NCBI RefSeq assembly: GCF_003664325.1
Contig: NZ_RCDA01000005.1
Span: forward strand, 62,001 to 126,000
DNA length: 64,000 nt
Source: Alkalispirillum mobile
Lineage (GTDB): Bacteria > Pseudomonadota > Gammaproteobacteria > Nitrococcales > Halorhodospiraceae
Direction of reading: 5' to 3'
The position numbers and the translations under genes were made by a program. Each line of letters begins with the position of its first letter. The first letter of the stretch is position 1. Under the pieces are notes generated by a model. It was not told the DNA's origin. It saw only the letters and a program-made list of their open reading frames with translations, and ran no database searches. Positions 38,549 through 48,475 of the stretch are shown in pieces.

Positions 38549-39466
38549 TCAGCTGGCGATGGCCAGCCCGGGCCGGTCGTAGGCGATGGGCGAGTCGGAG
38601 GACTGGTCGAAGGTTACCTCCTCCCAGGCGTCCTCCTGGGCGATCAGCGCCCGCAGCAGCTTGTTGTTGAGCGAGTGCCCGGACTTGTGCCCCTTGAAAC
38701 TGCCGATCAGGCTGTGGCCCAACAGGTACAGGTCGCCGATGGCATCGAGAATCTTGTGCTTGATGAACTCGTCCTGGTAGCGCAGCCCGTCCTCGTTGAG
38801 GATGCGGTAGTCATCCACCAGGATGGCGTTGTCCAGGCTGCCGCCCAGCGCCAACCGGTTCGCCCGCAGCATCTCGATGTCGCGCATGAAGCCGAAGGTC
38901 CGCGCCCGGCTGACCTCCTTGACGAAAGAGGTGCTGGAAAAGTCCAGCTCGGAGAAGCCGTTCTGCTCGGAGAACACCGGGTGATCGAAGTGCATGGTGT
39001 AACCGACCTTGAAGCCGTTGAACGGCTCAAAGGCGGCCCACTTGTCATCCTCCTCCACCCGGATGGGCTTGCGGATACGGATGAACTTCTTGAGGGCGTT
39101 CTGCTCCTCCATGCCCGCGGATCGGATCAGGAACACGAAGGGCCCGGAACTGCCGTCCATGATCGGCACCTCGGGGGCGCTGACCTCGACGACCGCGTTG
39201 TCGATGCCCAGCCCCGCCATGGCGGACAGCAGGTGCTCGACGGTGTAGACCCGTACGTCGTCCTTGCACAGACAGGTGGAGAGACGGGTATCACCCACGT
39301 TCAGGGCGTGCCCGGGGATATCCACCACCGGATCCAGGTCCACCCGCCGGAAGACGATACCCGTGTTGGCCGGCGCCGGACGGAGCGTGAGGTACACCTT
39401 CTCGCCGGTGTGCAGGCCCACGCCGGTGGCGCGGATGCTGTTCTTTAATGTGCGCTGACGGATCAT
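38549..39466 (-). CDS. lpxC: UDP-3-O-acyl-N-acetylglucosamine deacetylase LpxC
   Basis: A 305-aa enzyme, the same length as E. coli LpxC, for the committed step of lipid A synthesis. Zinc ligands are His78 (V-E-H-L-L-S-A), His237 and Asp241 (H-K-I-L-D), and the catalytic base is His264 (G-H-K-S-G-H). The ATG at 39466 gives the exact family N-terminus (M-I-R-Q-R-T-L-K); upstream in-frame codons are not conserved. Last gene of the cluster, separated from ftsZ by 174 bp that hold a hairpin and a possible separate promoter. Confidence 0.98.
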   Translation of the reverse strand: MIRQRTLKNSIRATGVGLHTGEKVYLTLRPAPANTGIVFRRVDLDPVVDIPGHALNVGDTRLSTCLCKDDVRVYTVEHLLSAMAGLGIDNAVVEVSAPEVPIMDGSSGPFVFLIRSAGMEEQNALKKFIRIRKPIRVEEDDKWAAFEPFNGFKVGYTMHFDHPVFSEQNGFSELDFSSTSFVKEVSRARTFGFMRDIEMLRANRLALGGSLDNAILVDDYRILNEDGLRYQDEFIKHKILDAIGDLYLLGHSLIGSFKGHKSGHSLNNKLLRALIAQEDAWEEVTFDQSSDSPIAYDRPGLAIAS

Positions 39467-39549
39467 TTTACGGCCAACTCCAGGTTCTTGTTTCGGTCGC
39501 TGCCGGTTCCGGGCACAACACCGCCCCGGTGACGACAACGAGCGACGTC

Positions 39550-39555
39550 ATTCTA
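39550..39555 (-). promoter_or_regulatory. Possible lpxC promoter -10 element
   Basis: On the minus strand TAGAAT (5 of 6 to TATAAT) lies 84 bp before the lpxC start. No convincing -35 was found at 16-18 bp, so this is tentative. A separate lpxC promoter would fit the hairpin after ftsZ. Confidence 0.3.
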
Positions 39556-39628
39556 CTGTAATCCGCCGCACCTTGTATAGTGCAGCGCAACATAGCGGCT
39601 TCGGAGTCCCTGGTCAGGCCGGTTCCCC

Positions 39629-39657
39629 GGCGTCAGGCGGTCAATCCGCCTGACGCC
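39629..39657 (-). terminator. Perfect hairpin spanning the ftsZ stop codon
   Basis: GGCGTCAGGCGG (39629-39640) and CCGCCTGACGCC (39646-39657) pair over 12 bp with no mismatch. The 5-nt loop contains the ftsZ TGA. One arm encodes the last residues of FtsZ (about R-R-Q-A). No T tract follows, so it may terminate weakly, stabilise the mRNA 3' end or attenuate read-through into lpxC. Confidence 0.6.
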
Positions 39658-40780
39658 GCAGGAAGGCCGGGATGTCCAGGTACTCCATGTCACCCTCGCT
39701 CTCAGCGCCGGGCCGGTCATTGGCCGCCTTCTTCCGGATCACGGTGGGGCGGTCCAGCTCCCCGTAGTCCACGTCGCCGCTGGCCTTGCGGACCGGCTTC
39801 AGGTCCGGTTTGCGCTGCTCCTGAAAAGCCCCCAGGCCGGTAGCCACTACTGTGACATGCAGTTCGTTCTCCAGTTCCGGATCGATGACCGTGCCCACAA
39901 CCACGGTGGCGTCATCGGAGGCGAACTCACGGACGGCATTACCCACCTCGTTGAACTCGTTGATGCCCAGGTCCAGCCCGGCGGTGACGTTGACCAGGAT
40001 GCCGTTGGCGCCGGCCAGGTTGACGTCCTCCAGCAGCGGGCAGGCGATGGCACGCTCGGAGGCTTCGCGGGCACGCCCCTCGCCGGAGGCGGAACCGGTG
40101 CCCATCACCGCCATGCCCATCTCGGACATCACGGTGCGCACGTCCGCAAAGTCGACGTTGATCAGGCCCGGGCGGGTGATCAGCTCGGCAATACCCTTCA
40201 CCGCACCCAGCAGCACGTCGTTGGCCGCCTTGAAGGCGTCCAGCAGGGTCATGTTGTTGCCCAACACGCTGATCAGCTTCTCGTTGGGGATGGTGATCAG
40301 CGAGTCCACGTGTCCACCGAGCTCCTTGATGCCCTCCTCGGCCACACGCATGCGCTTGCCGCCCTCGAACGGGAAGGGCTTGGTGACCACCGCCACGGTG
40401 AGAATGCCCATCTCCCGGGCGATCTCCGCGACCACCGGGGCGCCCCCGGTGCCGGTGCCCCCGCCCATGCCGGCGGTAATGAAGACCATGTCGGCCCCCT
40501 CGAGCGCTTCCATGATGCGTTCGCGGTCCTCAATGGCCGCCTCACGCCCCACGCCCGGGTTGGCGCCGGCACCCAGCCCCTTGGTGATGTCCGAGCCGAG
40601 CTGCAGCGTGGTCCGCGCGGCCACGTTCTGCAGTGCCTGGGCGTCCGTGTTGGCGCAGATGAATTCCACGCCCTCGATGTCGGCCGCCACCATGTGCTGG
40701 ACGGCGTTACCGCCGCCACCACCGACACCGACCACTTTGATCACCGCGTTCTGGTTGACGTTGTCCATCAGTTCAAACAT
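39641..40780 (-). CDS. ftsZ: Cell division protein FtsZ
   Basis: A 379-aa tubulin-like GTPase that polymerises into the Z ring. The GTP-binding G-G-G-T-G-T-G motif lies near residue 105, V-G-V-G-G-G-G-G-N-A near 17, and the synergy-loop N-x-D-F-A-D at about 207-212. The C-terminal tail ends Y-L-D-I-P-A-F-L-R-R, the conserved peptide that binds FtsA and ZipA. The start has an AGGAGG ribosome-binding site. It lies 96 nt after ftsA, the largest gap between mraZ and ftsZ, so an internal promoter there is plausible. Confidence 0.99.
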   Translation of the reverse strand: MFELMDNVNQNAVIKVVGVGGGGGNAVQHMVAADIEGVEFICANTDAQALQNVAARTTLQLGSDITKGLGAGANPGVGREAAIEDRERIMEALEGADMVFITAGMGGGTGTGGAPVVAEIAREMGILTVAVVTKPFPFEGGKRMRVAEEGIKELGGHVDSLITIPNEKLISVLGNNMTLLDAFKAANDVLLGAVKGIAELITRPGLINVDFADVRTVMSEMGMAVMGTGSASGEGRAREASERAIACPLLEDVNLAGANGILVNVTAGLDLGINEFNEVGNAVREFASDDATVVVGTVIDPELENELHVTVVATGLGAFQEQRKPDLKPVRKASGDVDYGELDRPTVIRKKAANDRPGAESEGDMEYLDIPAFLRRQAD

Positions 40781-40876
40781 GGCGCTATCCTCCTGAGACC
40801 GTTTTGGTCCGAAAACTGAAAATTGCAGAAACCCGTGTCTTGCCCGGACCGCTGCCGGCCCGGTTTCACCCTGAAA

Positions 40877-42115
40877 TCAGAAATTGCCCTGGAACCAGCT
40901 CTTCATACGTGCCCACAGTGCGCGCATACCGCCCTCCTCACTCAGATCAGCGAGCACCGGCTTGCCCTCGTGGCGGGCGCCGTAGACCAGCAACCCCACG
41001 CCGGTGGAATAAATGGGGTTGCGCACCACGTCCGACAGCCCGGTAACCCGGGTGGGACTGGCCGCGCGAACGGGCAGATGGAAGACCTCCTCGGCCAGGT
41101 CCACCACGCCCTCCATCTTGGAACTGCCCCCGGTGAGCACCACGCCCGCAGGGATCAGGTCCTCGAAACCACTGCGCCGCAGTTCCGCCTGCACCAGCCC
41201 GAGCAACTCCTCGTAGCGGGGCTCCACCACCGCCGCCAGGGACTGCCGGGAGAGTCGCCGGGGCGGCCGGTCACCCACGGAGGGCACCTCGATGCTCTCC
41301 TCCGGGTTGGCCAGCTGCGACAGGGCGCAGGCGTACTTCACCTTGATCTCCTCGGCGTGCTGCGTCGGCGTCCGCAGGGCCACGGCGATGTCGTTGGTCA
41401 CCTGGTGGCCGGCGATGGGGATTACCGCCGTGTGCCGGATGGCACCGCCGGTGAACACGGCGATGTCGGTGGTACCGCCGCCGATATCCACCAGGCAGAC
41501 CCCCAGCTCGCGCTCATCCTCGGTAAGCACCGCCTGGGCCGAGGCCAGTTGCTGGAGCACCACGTCGTCCACGTCGAGGTTGCAGCGACGGACGCACTTG
41601 GTGATGTTTTCGGCGGCGGAGACCGCGCCGGTGACCATGTGCACCCGCGCCTCCAGCCGCACGCCCGACATGCCCAGCGGGTCGCGGATGCCCTCCTGGT
41701 TGTCGATGACGAACTCCTGCGGCAGCACGTGCAGGATGCGCTGGTCCGCCGGGATGGCCACCGCACGGGCGCCGTCCAACACCCGGTCCAGGTCGCTCTG
41801 GGTCACCTCCCGGTCCTTGATGGCCACCATGCCGTGGGAGTTCATGCTCTTGATGTGGCTGCCGGAGATGCCCACGTAGACCGAGTGGATCTCGCAGCCG
41901 GCCATCAGCTCGGCCTCTTCCACGGCGCGCTGCACCGACTGGACGGTGGACTCGATATTCACCACCACCCCCTTCTTGAGGCCGGTGGAGGGATGGGAGC
42001 CGATGCCCACCACCTCGATCTCACCGTCCTCCCCGGCCTCGCCCACGATGGCGACCACCTTGGAGGTCCCGATATCCAGCCCTACCAGCATCTTGCGCTC
42101 GGACTTTTTCGTCAT
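40877..42115 (-). CDS. ftsA: Cell division protein FtsA
   Basis: A 412-aa actin-like ATPase that tethers FtsZ to the membrane and recruits later divisome proteins. The phosphate motifs are G-L-D-I-G-T-S-K and I-D-I-G-G-G-T-T. The 1C domain follows the first, and a C-terminal amphipathic helix (M-K-S-W-F-Q-G-N-F) serves as membrane anchor. It lies 26 nt after ftsQ. Confidence 0.98.
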   Translation of the reverse strand: MTKKSERKMLVGLDIGTSKVVAIVGEAGEDGEIEVVGIGSHPSTGLKKGVVVNIESTVQSVQRAVEEAELMAGCEIHSVYVGISGSHIKSMNSHGMVAIKDREVTQSDLDRVLDGARAVAIPADQRILHVLPQEFVIDNQEGIRDPLGMSGVRLEARVHMVTGAVSAAENITKCVRRCNLDVDDVVLQQLASAQAVLTEDERELGVCLVDIGGGTTDIAVFTGGAIRHTAVIPIAGHQVTNDIAVALRTPTQHAEEIKVKYACALSQLANPEESIEVPSVGDRPPRRLSRQSLAAVVEPRYEELLGLVQAELRRSGFEDLIPAGVVLTGGSSKMEGVVDLAEEVFHLPVRAASPTRVTGLSDVVRNPIYSTGVGLLVYGARHEGKPVLADLSEEGGMRALWARMKSWFQGNF

Positions 42116-42141
42116 GCCGTGTCAGTTCCCTGTCTGTCGCT

Positions 42142-42939
42142 CTATTCGGTTGCCGTGTCGGCGTCCCGCCAGCCCAGCGCGAAACCGTTCGGGTAACGCA
42201 GGTCGGCACTGGCCAATTCGCGCGACTGCTCGCGCGCGATCAGCGGCCAGGCCTCCAGGAAGCGGGCTACCCGCGCCTCCAGCTGGTCCCGGCCCATTTC
42301 CAGGTGGACGGATCGCTCGCCCTCGTCATCACCCTCGGGCAGCAGCTCCGCCCGCCACGCACCGCGCGCATCCCGCTCCAGTACGGCCAGCTCGAAACCG
42401 ACCGAGGCGAATCGGCGGGCCAGTTGCCGGTAGCCGGCCACCAGTTCCTCCTCGTGGCCGGACACGCCCACCAGCCGGGGCAGGTCGCCCGGGAAGCTGT
42501 CCGGATGGGGCCGGAACACCTCCGCCTGCCGGTTGATCAGTGCCGAGTCACCCCAGCGGGCGAGCGGCGCCTGCTCGCGGATGCTCAGTTCCACCGTGTC
42601 CGGCCACACCCGCCGCACGGAGGCGCTCGCCACCCAAGGCAGTTGCTCGGCGGCGCGGCGCATGCCGGTGACGTCCAGCCCGAACATGCCGCGGTCCAGG
42701 AACGGATCCAGCGCCTCCTCCAGGTCGGCCGGGTCCAAGTACTGCACCGCGCTGTCCAGCCGCACCGTCTGCAACGGGAACCAGTCGCCGCTGCGCAGTT
42801 GTTCCAGGGCCGCACTGCCACCGGCCAGGGCCAACAGCAGCGCCGCCGCGCCGGCCGCCCACCCCAACACGGCGCTGCCGCGTTGGCGCGGGGCGCCCCC
42901 TGTGGCCGGGTAGCGGGGTGCTGTGGCCGGGTGCATCAT
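42142..42939 (-). CDS. ftsQ: Cell division protein FtsQ
   Basis: A 265-aa bitopic inner-membrane protein that links early and late divisome parts. A Pro/Arg-rich cytoplasmic start (1-22) is followed by one membrane helix (about 23-45), a POTRA domain (about 53-125, F-P-L-Q-T-V-R-L) and the FtsQ/DivIB domain with W-P-D-T-V-E-L-S. The ATG at 42939 overlaps the ddl stop (ATGA). A second Met follows immediately. Confidence 0.94.
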   Translation of the reverse strand: MMHPATAPRYPATGGAPRQRGSAVLGWAAGAAALLLALAGGSAALEQLRSGDWFPLQTVRLDSAVQYLDPADLEEALDPFLDRGMFGLDVTGMRRAAEQLPWVASASVRRVWPDTVELSIREQAPLARWGDSALINRQAEVFRPHPDSFPGDLPRLVGVSGHEEELVAGYRQLARRFASVGFELAVLERDARGAWRAELLPEGDDEGERSVHLEMGRDQLEARVARFLEAWPLIAREQSRELASADLRYPNGFALGWRDADTATE

Positions 42940-43871
42940 GGCCGCACCACCTCCCGCCGGCGGCTGTCCAGCAGGATCCGCCAGCAGAGCTCGTCGAAAT
43001 CGATCCCTACCGCCTTCGCGCCCATGGGCACCAGCGAGTGGTCAGTCATGCCGGGGATAGTGTTGATCTCCAGCAGCCAGAAACGGCCCTGCCGGTCCCG
43101 CATCAGGTCCACCCGGCCCCAGCCACTGGCCCCCGCCACCCGGAAGGCGTCCAGCGCCAGCTGCCGGATCTGCTGCTCCTCGGCCTCGTCCAGGCCGGCC
43201 GGGCAGTGGTAGCAGGTGTCGCCGCTGCGGTACTTGGCCTCGAAGTCGTAGAAGCCGCGCGGCGTCTCCAACCGGATCGCGGGCAGTGCCTCTTCACCGA
43301 GGATCGCCACGGTGTACTCCTGGCCGTCGATCCAGCGCTCTGCCAGCACCAGGTCGTCGAAGCGGGCGGCCTCGGCGCGGGCGGTCTCCAGGTCCTCCAG
43401 CCGCTCCACCCGGGCCATACCGATGCTGGAGCCCTCGTGGGCGGGCTTGATCATCAGCGGCAGGCCGACACTGCCCACCAGCGCCTGCTGGTTGGTCTCC
43501 GGCCGCAGCAGCGCCCCCGGCGGCACCGGCAGGTCGGCCCCGCGCCAGAGCAGCTTGGTGCGCCACTTGTCCATGCCGATGGCGCAACCGAGCACGCCAC
43601 TGCCGGTGTAGGGCACGCCCAGCGCCTCCAGCGCCCCCTGGATAACCCCGTCCTCGCCGCCGCGCCCGTGCAGCGCGATGAAGGCGCGGTCGAACCCGGC
43701 CAGGTCCGAGAGCGGCACCTCCGCGGTGTCCACGGCGACGGCATCCACGCCGCGCCGCTGCAGCGCCTCGAACACCGCCCGGCCACTGATCAGGGAGATC
43801 TCGCGCTCGGCGGAATCGCCCCCCATCAGTACCGCCACCCGGCCCATTGCCGCCGCCTGTTCGCTGCTCAT
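42936..43871 (-). CDS. ddl: D-alanine--D-alanine ligase
   Basis: A 311-aa ATP-grasp ligase making D-Ala-D-Ala for the peptidoglycan stem. Visible are the [13 protein letters not shown] start, the [12 protein letters not shown] loop, H-E-G-S-S-I-G-M and the metal-binding E-I-N-T-I-P-G-M-T near residue 270. The length is that of the DdlB group. The ATG at 43871 overlaps the murB stop; a much longer in-frame extension is the shadow of murB. Confidence 0.97.
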   Translation of the reverse strand: MSSEQAAAMGRVAVLMGGDSAEREISLISGRAVFEALQRRGVDAVAVDTAEVPLSDLAGFDRAFIALHGRGGEDGVIQGALEALGVPYTGSGVLGCAIGMDKWRTKLLWRGADLPVPPGALLRPETNQQALVGSVGLPLMIKPAHEGSSIGMARVERLEDLETARAEAARFDDLVLAERWIDGQEYTVAILGEEALPAIRLETPRGFYDFEAKYRSGDTCYHCPAGLDEAEEQQIRQLALDAFRVAGASGWGRVDLMRDRQGRFWLLEINTIPGMTDHSLVPMGAKAVGIDFDELCWRILLDSRRREVVRP

Positions 43872-44764
43872 GACTGCCTCTCCCCGACCACGTGCACCTC
43901 GGGCACCAGCGTCACCCCGTGCTGGCGGGCGACCTCGGCTTGCACCTGGTCGATCAGTGCCTCGATATCGGCGGGGCGCGCCCCGCCGGTGTTGATGATG
44001 AAGTTGGCGTGGCGCTCCGAGACCTGCGCCCCGCCGCAACGCCGCCCCTTGAGCCCGGCGGCCTCGATCAGCCGGGCCGCATGATCGCCGGGCGGGTTGC
44101 GGAACACCGACCCGCAGCTGGGTTCGCCGATAGGCTGGGTGCGGTTGCGTTGGCTCAACAGCGCCTTGACCCGCGCTTTCATCGCCACGGCGTCGCCGGG
44201 TGCCAGATCCAGCAACGCGGCGATGAACCACTCGCCCTCGGGCCCGATAACGTGCCGGTAGCCCACCTGGTAATCCTCCGGCCCGCGCCGGCGCAGGGTG
44301 CCGCGCCGGTCCACCGTCTCCACCCGGCGCACGCGCGACCAGGTCTCGCCGCCGAAGGCGCCGGCATTCATGGCCAGCGCACCGCCCAGCGTTCCGGGGA
44401 TACCGGCGAAGAACTCCGCCCCGGCCAGACCCTGCCGGATGCAGTAGCGGGAGAGCCGCCCGCAGGCCACGCCCGCCTCTGCATACACCTGCTCGCCATC
44501 GACCCGCAGGGTGTCCAACCCGCCCTGGGTGAGGATGACCGTCCCGCGCAGGCCGCCCTCGCGCACCAGCAGATTGCTGCCCAGCCCGCACCAGAAGAGC
44601 GGCTCGTCCTCCGGCAGGCGCTGCAGGAAGGCCACCAGGTCGTCGCGACCGGCCGGGCGGTAGAGCCGCTCCGCCGGCCCACCCGCTCGCCACGAGGTGT
44701 AGCGCGCCATGGGCTCCCAGTGGCGCAGTTCACCCGGCTGTATGCGGCGTTCGGCGGCCATCAT
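43868..44764 (-). CDS. murB: UDP-N-acetylenolpyruvoylglucosamine reductase MurB
   Basis: A 298-aa FAD enzyme reducing UDP-GlcNAc-enolpyruvate to UDP-MurNAc. The [12 protein letters not shown] flavin loop, the [20 protein letters not shown] core and C-G-S-V-F-R-N-P (catalytic serine region) identify a type II MurB. The ATG at 44764 follows GGAGG by 7 nt and overlaps the murC stop. E. coli keeps murB outside its dcw cluster; here it is inside. Confidence 0.97.
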   Translation of the reverse strand: MMAAERRIQPGELRHWEPMARYTSWRAGGPAERLYRPAGRDDLVAFLQRLPEDEPLFWCGLGSNLLVREGGLRGTVILTQGGLDTLRVDGEQVYAEAGVACGRLSRYCIRQGLAGAEFFAGIPGTLGGALAMNAGAFGGETWSRVRRVETVDRRGTLRRRGPEDYQVGYRHVIGPEGEWFIAALLDLAPGDAVAMKARVKALLSQRNRTQPIGEPSCGSVFRNPPGDHAARLIEAAGLKGRRCGGAQVSERHANFIINTGGARPADIEALIDQVQAEVARQHGVTLVPEVHVVGERQS

Positions 44765-46200
44765 TCGGCATCCTCCACGCCGTGGCGGCGGGCCAGCTCC
44801 GCGGCCGCGCCGCCAATACTGCCGGCACCCAGGGTCAGCACCAGGTCCCCGTCCTGCGCCACCCTCGGCAGCAGGGTCTCCAGTTCGTCCAGGGTCTCGA
44901 CAAACACCGGGTTGACCTGGCCGCGGGCGCGGATTGCCGCGCACAGGCTGCGGCCGGTGGCCCCGGCCACCGGGGCCTCACCGGCGGCGAAGACCTCCGT
45001 GACCACCAGAGCGTCGGCCTCGGCCAGCACCCGTGCGAAGTCCTCGAACAGGTCGCGGGTGCGGCTGTAGCGGTGGGGCTGGAAGACCACCAGTACCCGC
45101 CGGCCCGGCCAGCCATCGCGCACCGCCTTGAGCGTGGCGGCGATCTCGCGGGGGTGGTGGCCGTAGTCGTCCACCAGGTTCACGCGGGCGTCGCCGAACT
45201 GCAGCGTGCCGTGGTCCTGGAAGCGGCGACCGATGCCCTGGAAGCGCTTCAGCGCGCGCTGGATGGCCGGCACGTCCACGTGCAGCTCCCGGGCCACGGC
45301 AATGGCGGCCAGGGCGTTCTGCACGTTGTGCCGTCCGGGCAGGTTCACCTCCACCGGGAAGGTCTCGTCGCCGTCCACCACGGTAAAGCTCGTGCGCCGA
45401 CCCTGCTGCTGGATATCCACGGCGCGCAAGTCGGCGTCTTCGGCAAAGCCGTAGCTGCGCACCTGGCGTGCGATCTCCGGGCCCAGGTCGCGCAGCACCG
45501 GGTCGTCGTGGCAGAGCACCGCCAGCCCGTAGAAGGGCAGGTGGTGCAGGAACTCATCAAAGGTGTGGCGCAGCTGGTCGAAATCGCCGCCGTAGGTCTC
45601 CAGGTGATCGGCGTCGATGTTGGTGACCACCGCCATCATCGGCTTCAGGTGCAGGAAGGACGCGTCGCTCTCGTCCGCCTCGGCCACCAGGTAGCGACCA
45701 CTGCCCAGGCGGGCGTGGCTGGCGGAGCTGTTGAGCCGGCCGCCGATCACGTAGGTGGGGTCCAGCTCGCCCTCGGCCAGCACGCTGGCCACCAGGCTGG
45801 TGGTCGTGGTCTTGCCGTGGGTGCCGGCCACGGCGATGCCGTAGCGAAAGCGCATCAGCTCCGCGAGCATCTCGGCCCGGCGCACCACCGGGATGCGGTG
45901 TTCGCGGGCGGCCTGCACCTCGGGGTTGTCCTCCTTCACCGCGCTGGAGACCACCACCGCGTCGGCACCCGCCACGTGCCCGGCTTCGTGGCCGAAGACC
46001 ACCTGCACGCCCAGCCCGCTCAACCGCCGGGTGATGGCGTTCTCCTTGAGGTCGGAGCCGGTCACGGTGAAGCCCAGGTTGTGCAATACCTCGGCAATAC
46101 CGCCCATGCCCGCACCGCCGATACCGACGAAGTGCAGCTGGCGGACACGGCCAAAGGCGTCCGGGCGGGTGTGGGCCGGGCTCATGTCACCGTTGCTCAT
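44761..46200 (-). CDS. murC: UDP-N-acetylmuramate--L-alanine ligase MurC
   Basis: A 479-aa Mur ligase adding the first stem residue, L-alanine. [12 protein letters not shown] is the substrate-binding start, and the ATP loop is [10 protein letters not shown]. The three-domain layout matches the family length. The ATG at 46200 overlaps the murG stop (ATGA). Confidence 0.98.
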   Translation of the reverse strand: MSNGDMSPAHTRPDAFGRVRQLHFVGIGGAGMGGIAEVLHNLGFTVTGSDLKENAITRRLSGLGVQVVFGHEAGHVAGADAVVVSSAVKEDNPEVQAAREHRIPVVRRAEMLAELMRFRYGIAVAGTHGKTTTTSLVASVLAEGELDPTYVIGGRLNSSASHARLGSGRYLVAEADESDASFLHLKPMMAVVTNIDADHLETYGGDFDQLRHTFDEFLHHLPFYGLAVLCHDDPVLRDLGPEIARQVRSYGFAEDADLRAVDIQQQGRRTSFTVVDGDETFPVEVNLPGRHNVQNALAAIAVARELHVDVPAIQRALKRFQGIGRRFQDHGTLQFGDARVNLVDDYGHHPREIAATLKAVRDGWPGRRVLVVFQPHRYSRTRDLFEDFARVLAEADALVVTEVFAAGEAPVAGATGRSLCAAIRARGQVNPVFVETLDELETLLPRVAQDGDLVLTLGAGSIGGAAAELARRHGVEDAE

Positions 46201-47270
46201 CGGGCCTCCTCCAGGCAGATCCGCGCCACGGTGGCCGCGGCGTCCGGCCGCCCCAGCTCGCGCGCGCATGCGGCCATGCGCTGCAGGCGTTGCGGGTCGG
46301 CCAACAGGGTCTTGAGTTCCAGCGCCAGGCGCTGGGCGCTGAGCGCCTGCTGCGGCAGCAGGACGCCGGCGCCCGCCTCCACGAACTGGCGCGCATTGGC
46401 GGTCTGGTGGTCGTCCACCGCCCCGGGGAGCGGGACCAGGATGGCGGGCACCCCCACCGCCTCCAGCTCGGCCACGGTCAGGGCCCCGGCCCGGCAGATC
46501 ACCAGGTCCGCCCAGGCCCAGGCCGCCGCCATGTCGTCGATGAACGGCAGCAGGTCGACCGTCACCCCGGCCTGGTCATAGGCCTCGCGCGCCTGCTGCA
46601 GCGTGCGCTCACCGGCCTGGTGCCGGACCTCGGGCCGCTCCTCCGGTGCCAGCCGTGCCAGCGCGGCCGGTACCGTGCTGTTCAACGCCAACGCCCCCAG
46701 GCTGCCCCCCACCACCATCAGGCGCAGGGGCCGGCGCTCACCCAAGCCGCGCTCGGCCGGCCCCGGCACCCGGCTGATCGCCGCGCGCACCGGATTGCCT
46801 ACGTGCTCGCCGCCCCGCTCCGGGAGAAGCCCCGGGAAACCGGTGAGCACCCGCCGCGCCAAGCGGCCGAGCAGTCGGTTGGTCAGGCCGGCCACGGCAT
46901 TCTGCTCGTGGATGATCAGCGGCCGACGAGTGAGCCAGGCGGCCACCGCCCCCGGGCCGGCAGCGTAGCCCCCCATGCCGAGTACCGCCCGCGGCTTGTG
47001 CCGGCGAAGCACCGACAACGCCTGCCCCAGGGCCCGCAGCAACACGAAAGGGGCCGCCAACCAGCCGCGCAGGCCATTGCCCCGCAGCCCGCGGACCCGG
47101 AGCCACTCGATGGGGATGTCCACCTCGGGTACCACGCGGGCCTCCAGGCCTTGTCGGGTGCCCAGCCACACCACCGGCACACCCTGCTCGCGCAGCCGTT
47201 CGGCCACCGCCAGCGCGGGGAAGACGTGGCCACCGGTGCCACCGGCCATGATCAGGACGGGTGCGGTCAT
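46197..47270 (-). CDS. murG: UDP-GlcNAc:lipid I transferase MurG
   Basis: A 357-aa peripheral inner-membrane glycosyltransferase converting lipid I to lipid II. The G-G-T-G-G-H loop is at residues 10-15 and [12 protein letters not shown] is intact. The UDP-GlcNAc site contains G-G-S-L-G-A and [10 protein letters not shown]. Start ATG at 47270 overlaps the ftsW stop. Confidence 0.98.
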   Translation of the reverse strand: MTAPVLIMAGGTGGHVFPALAVAERLREQGVPVVWLGTRQGLEARVVPEVDIPIEWLRVRGLRGNGLRGWLAAPFVLLRALGQALSVLRRHKPRAVLGMGGYAAGPGAVAAWLTRRPLIIHEQNAVAGLTNRLLGRLARRVLTGFPGLLPERGGEHVGNPVRAAISRVPGPAERGLGERRPLRLMVVGGSLGALALNSTVPAALARLAPEERPEVRHQAGERTLQQAREAYDQAGVTVDLLPFIDDMAAAWAWADLVICRAGALTVAELEAVGVPAILVPLPGAVDDHQTANARQFVEAGAGVLLPQQALSAQRLALELKTLLADPQRLQRMAACARELGRPDAAATVARICLEEAR

Positions 47271-48475
47271 GGGCGGGCCCTCCCTGAGGGACGCTTGCGC
47301 GGCCGGGGCGGGTTCAGGGCGGCCAGGCGGCACTCGTAGTCCACCCGCAGGATCAGCGCCAGCGCGATACAGGTCATGATCAGGCTGCTGCCCCCGTAAC
47401 TCATCAGCGGCAACGTCAGCCCCTTGGTGGGCAGCAGCCCCATGGTCACCGCCATGTTGATAAAGGCCTGCAGGCCGATGCTGATGGTCAGGCCCCAGGC
47501 CAGGTAGCCACCGAAAGGCCGGCCCGCGCGGAGGCTGGCCAGGCCGATGTGCAGCCCGCGCCAGACGATGTAGGCGAACAGGGCCACCACGGCGACCACC
47601 CCCAGCAGGCCCAGCTCCTCGGCCAGCACCGCGAACAGGAAGTCGGTGTGGGCCTCGGGGAGGTAAAAGAGCTTCTGCACGCTGCTCCCCAGCCCTACGC
47701 CAAACCACTCCCCGCGACCGATGGCGATCAGCGACTGGGTGAGCTGGAAGCCGGCGTTGAAGGGATCCGCCCACGGGTCGGTGAAGGTAGTCAACCGTTG
47801 CCAACGATAGGGCGAGCCGACGATCAGCAGCCATGCGGCACCGGCCAGCATCAGCCCCAGCACGGCGATCCGCCAGAGGGAGGCGCCCGCCAGGAAGAGC
47901 ACGGCCAGCGCCGTCACCATGAGCACCAGCGCGGTGCCGAAATCGGGCTGGGCCAGCAGGAGGAAGGCAGCGAACGAGAAGACGGCCAGCGGGATGGCGA
48001 AGGCGCCGTTGGTGTTGGGCAGTTCCGCGTAGCGCCGCACGCAGTAGCCGGCCAGGTAGATGATGAAACAGATCCGGGCCACCTCCGCCACCTGCAGGTT
48101 GATCACCCCCAGCGGAATCCAGCGGGTAGCGCCGTTCACCTCACGGCCGACACCCGGGATCAGCACCGCCACCAGCAGCAGGAAGCCGAGCACCAGCAAC
48201 ACCGGCCCGGCGCGGTAAAACTGGTCCAGAGAGACATGCAGGACCACCACACCCGCCAGCAACGCCACGGCCATGAAGGCGGCCTGCCGGTTGAGGTAAA
48301 AGAACGGGTTGCCGGTGACCCCCTCGGCGATGGACACCGAGGCGGAGCCCACCATCACCAGGCCGAGGCCGGCCACAGCCAGCACCGCGAACAGCAGGTG
48401 CCAGTCCAGCAGGGCCCAGCGCAGGCTGCCGGTCTGCCCCCAGTCAAGGCGGACGCGTTGCAGGAGCTCAGCCAT
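47267..48475 (-). CDS. ftsW: SEDS peptidoglycan polymerase FtsW
   Basis: A 402-aa polytopic protein with about ten helices. It is the septal glycan polymerase that works with FtsI. SEDS features include W-I-P-L-G-V-I-N-L-Q, the large periplasmic loop with Y-R-W-Q-R-L-T-T-F, and the G-L-L-P-T-K-G-L-T-L-P-L-M-S-Y-G-G-S signature near the end. It overlaps murD by 8 nt. Confidence 0.97.
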   Translation of the reverse strand: MAELLQRVRLDWGQTGSLRWALLDWHLLFAVLAVAGLGLVMVGSASVSIAEGVTGNPFFYLNRQAAFMAVALLAGVVVLHVSLDQFYRAGPVLLVLGFLLLVAVLIPGVGREVNGATRWIPLGVINLQVAEVARICFIIYLAGYCVRRYAELPNTNGAFAIPLAVFSFAAFLLLAQPDFGTALVLMVTALAVLFLAGASLWRIAVLGLMLAGAAWLLIVGSPYRWQRLTTFTDPWADPFNAGFQLTQSLIAIGRGEWFGVGLGSSVQKLFYLPEAHTDFLFAVLAEELGLLGVVAVVALFAYIVWRGLHIGLASLRAGRPFGGYLAWGLTISIGLQAFINMAVTMGLLPTKGLTLPLMSYGGSSLIMTCIALALILRVDYECRLAALNPPRPRKRPSGRARP

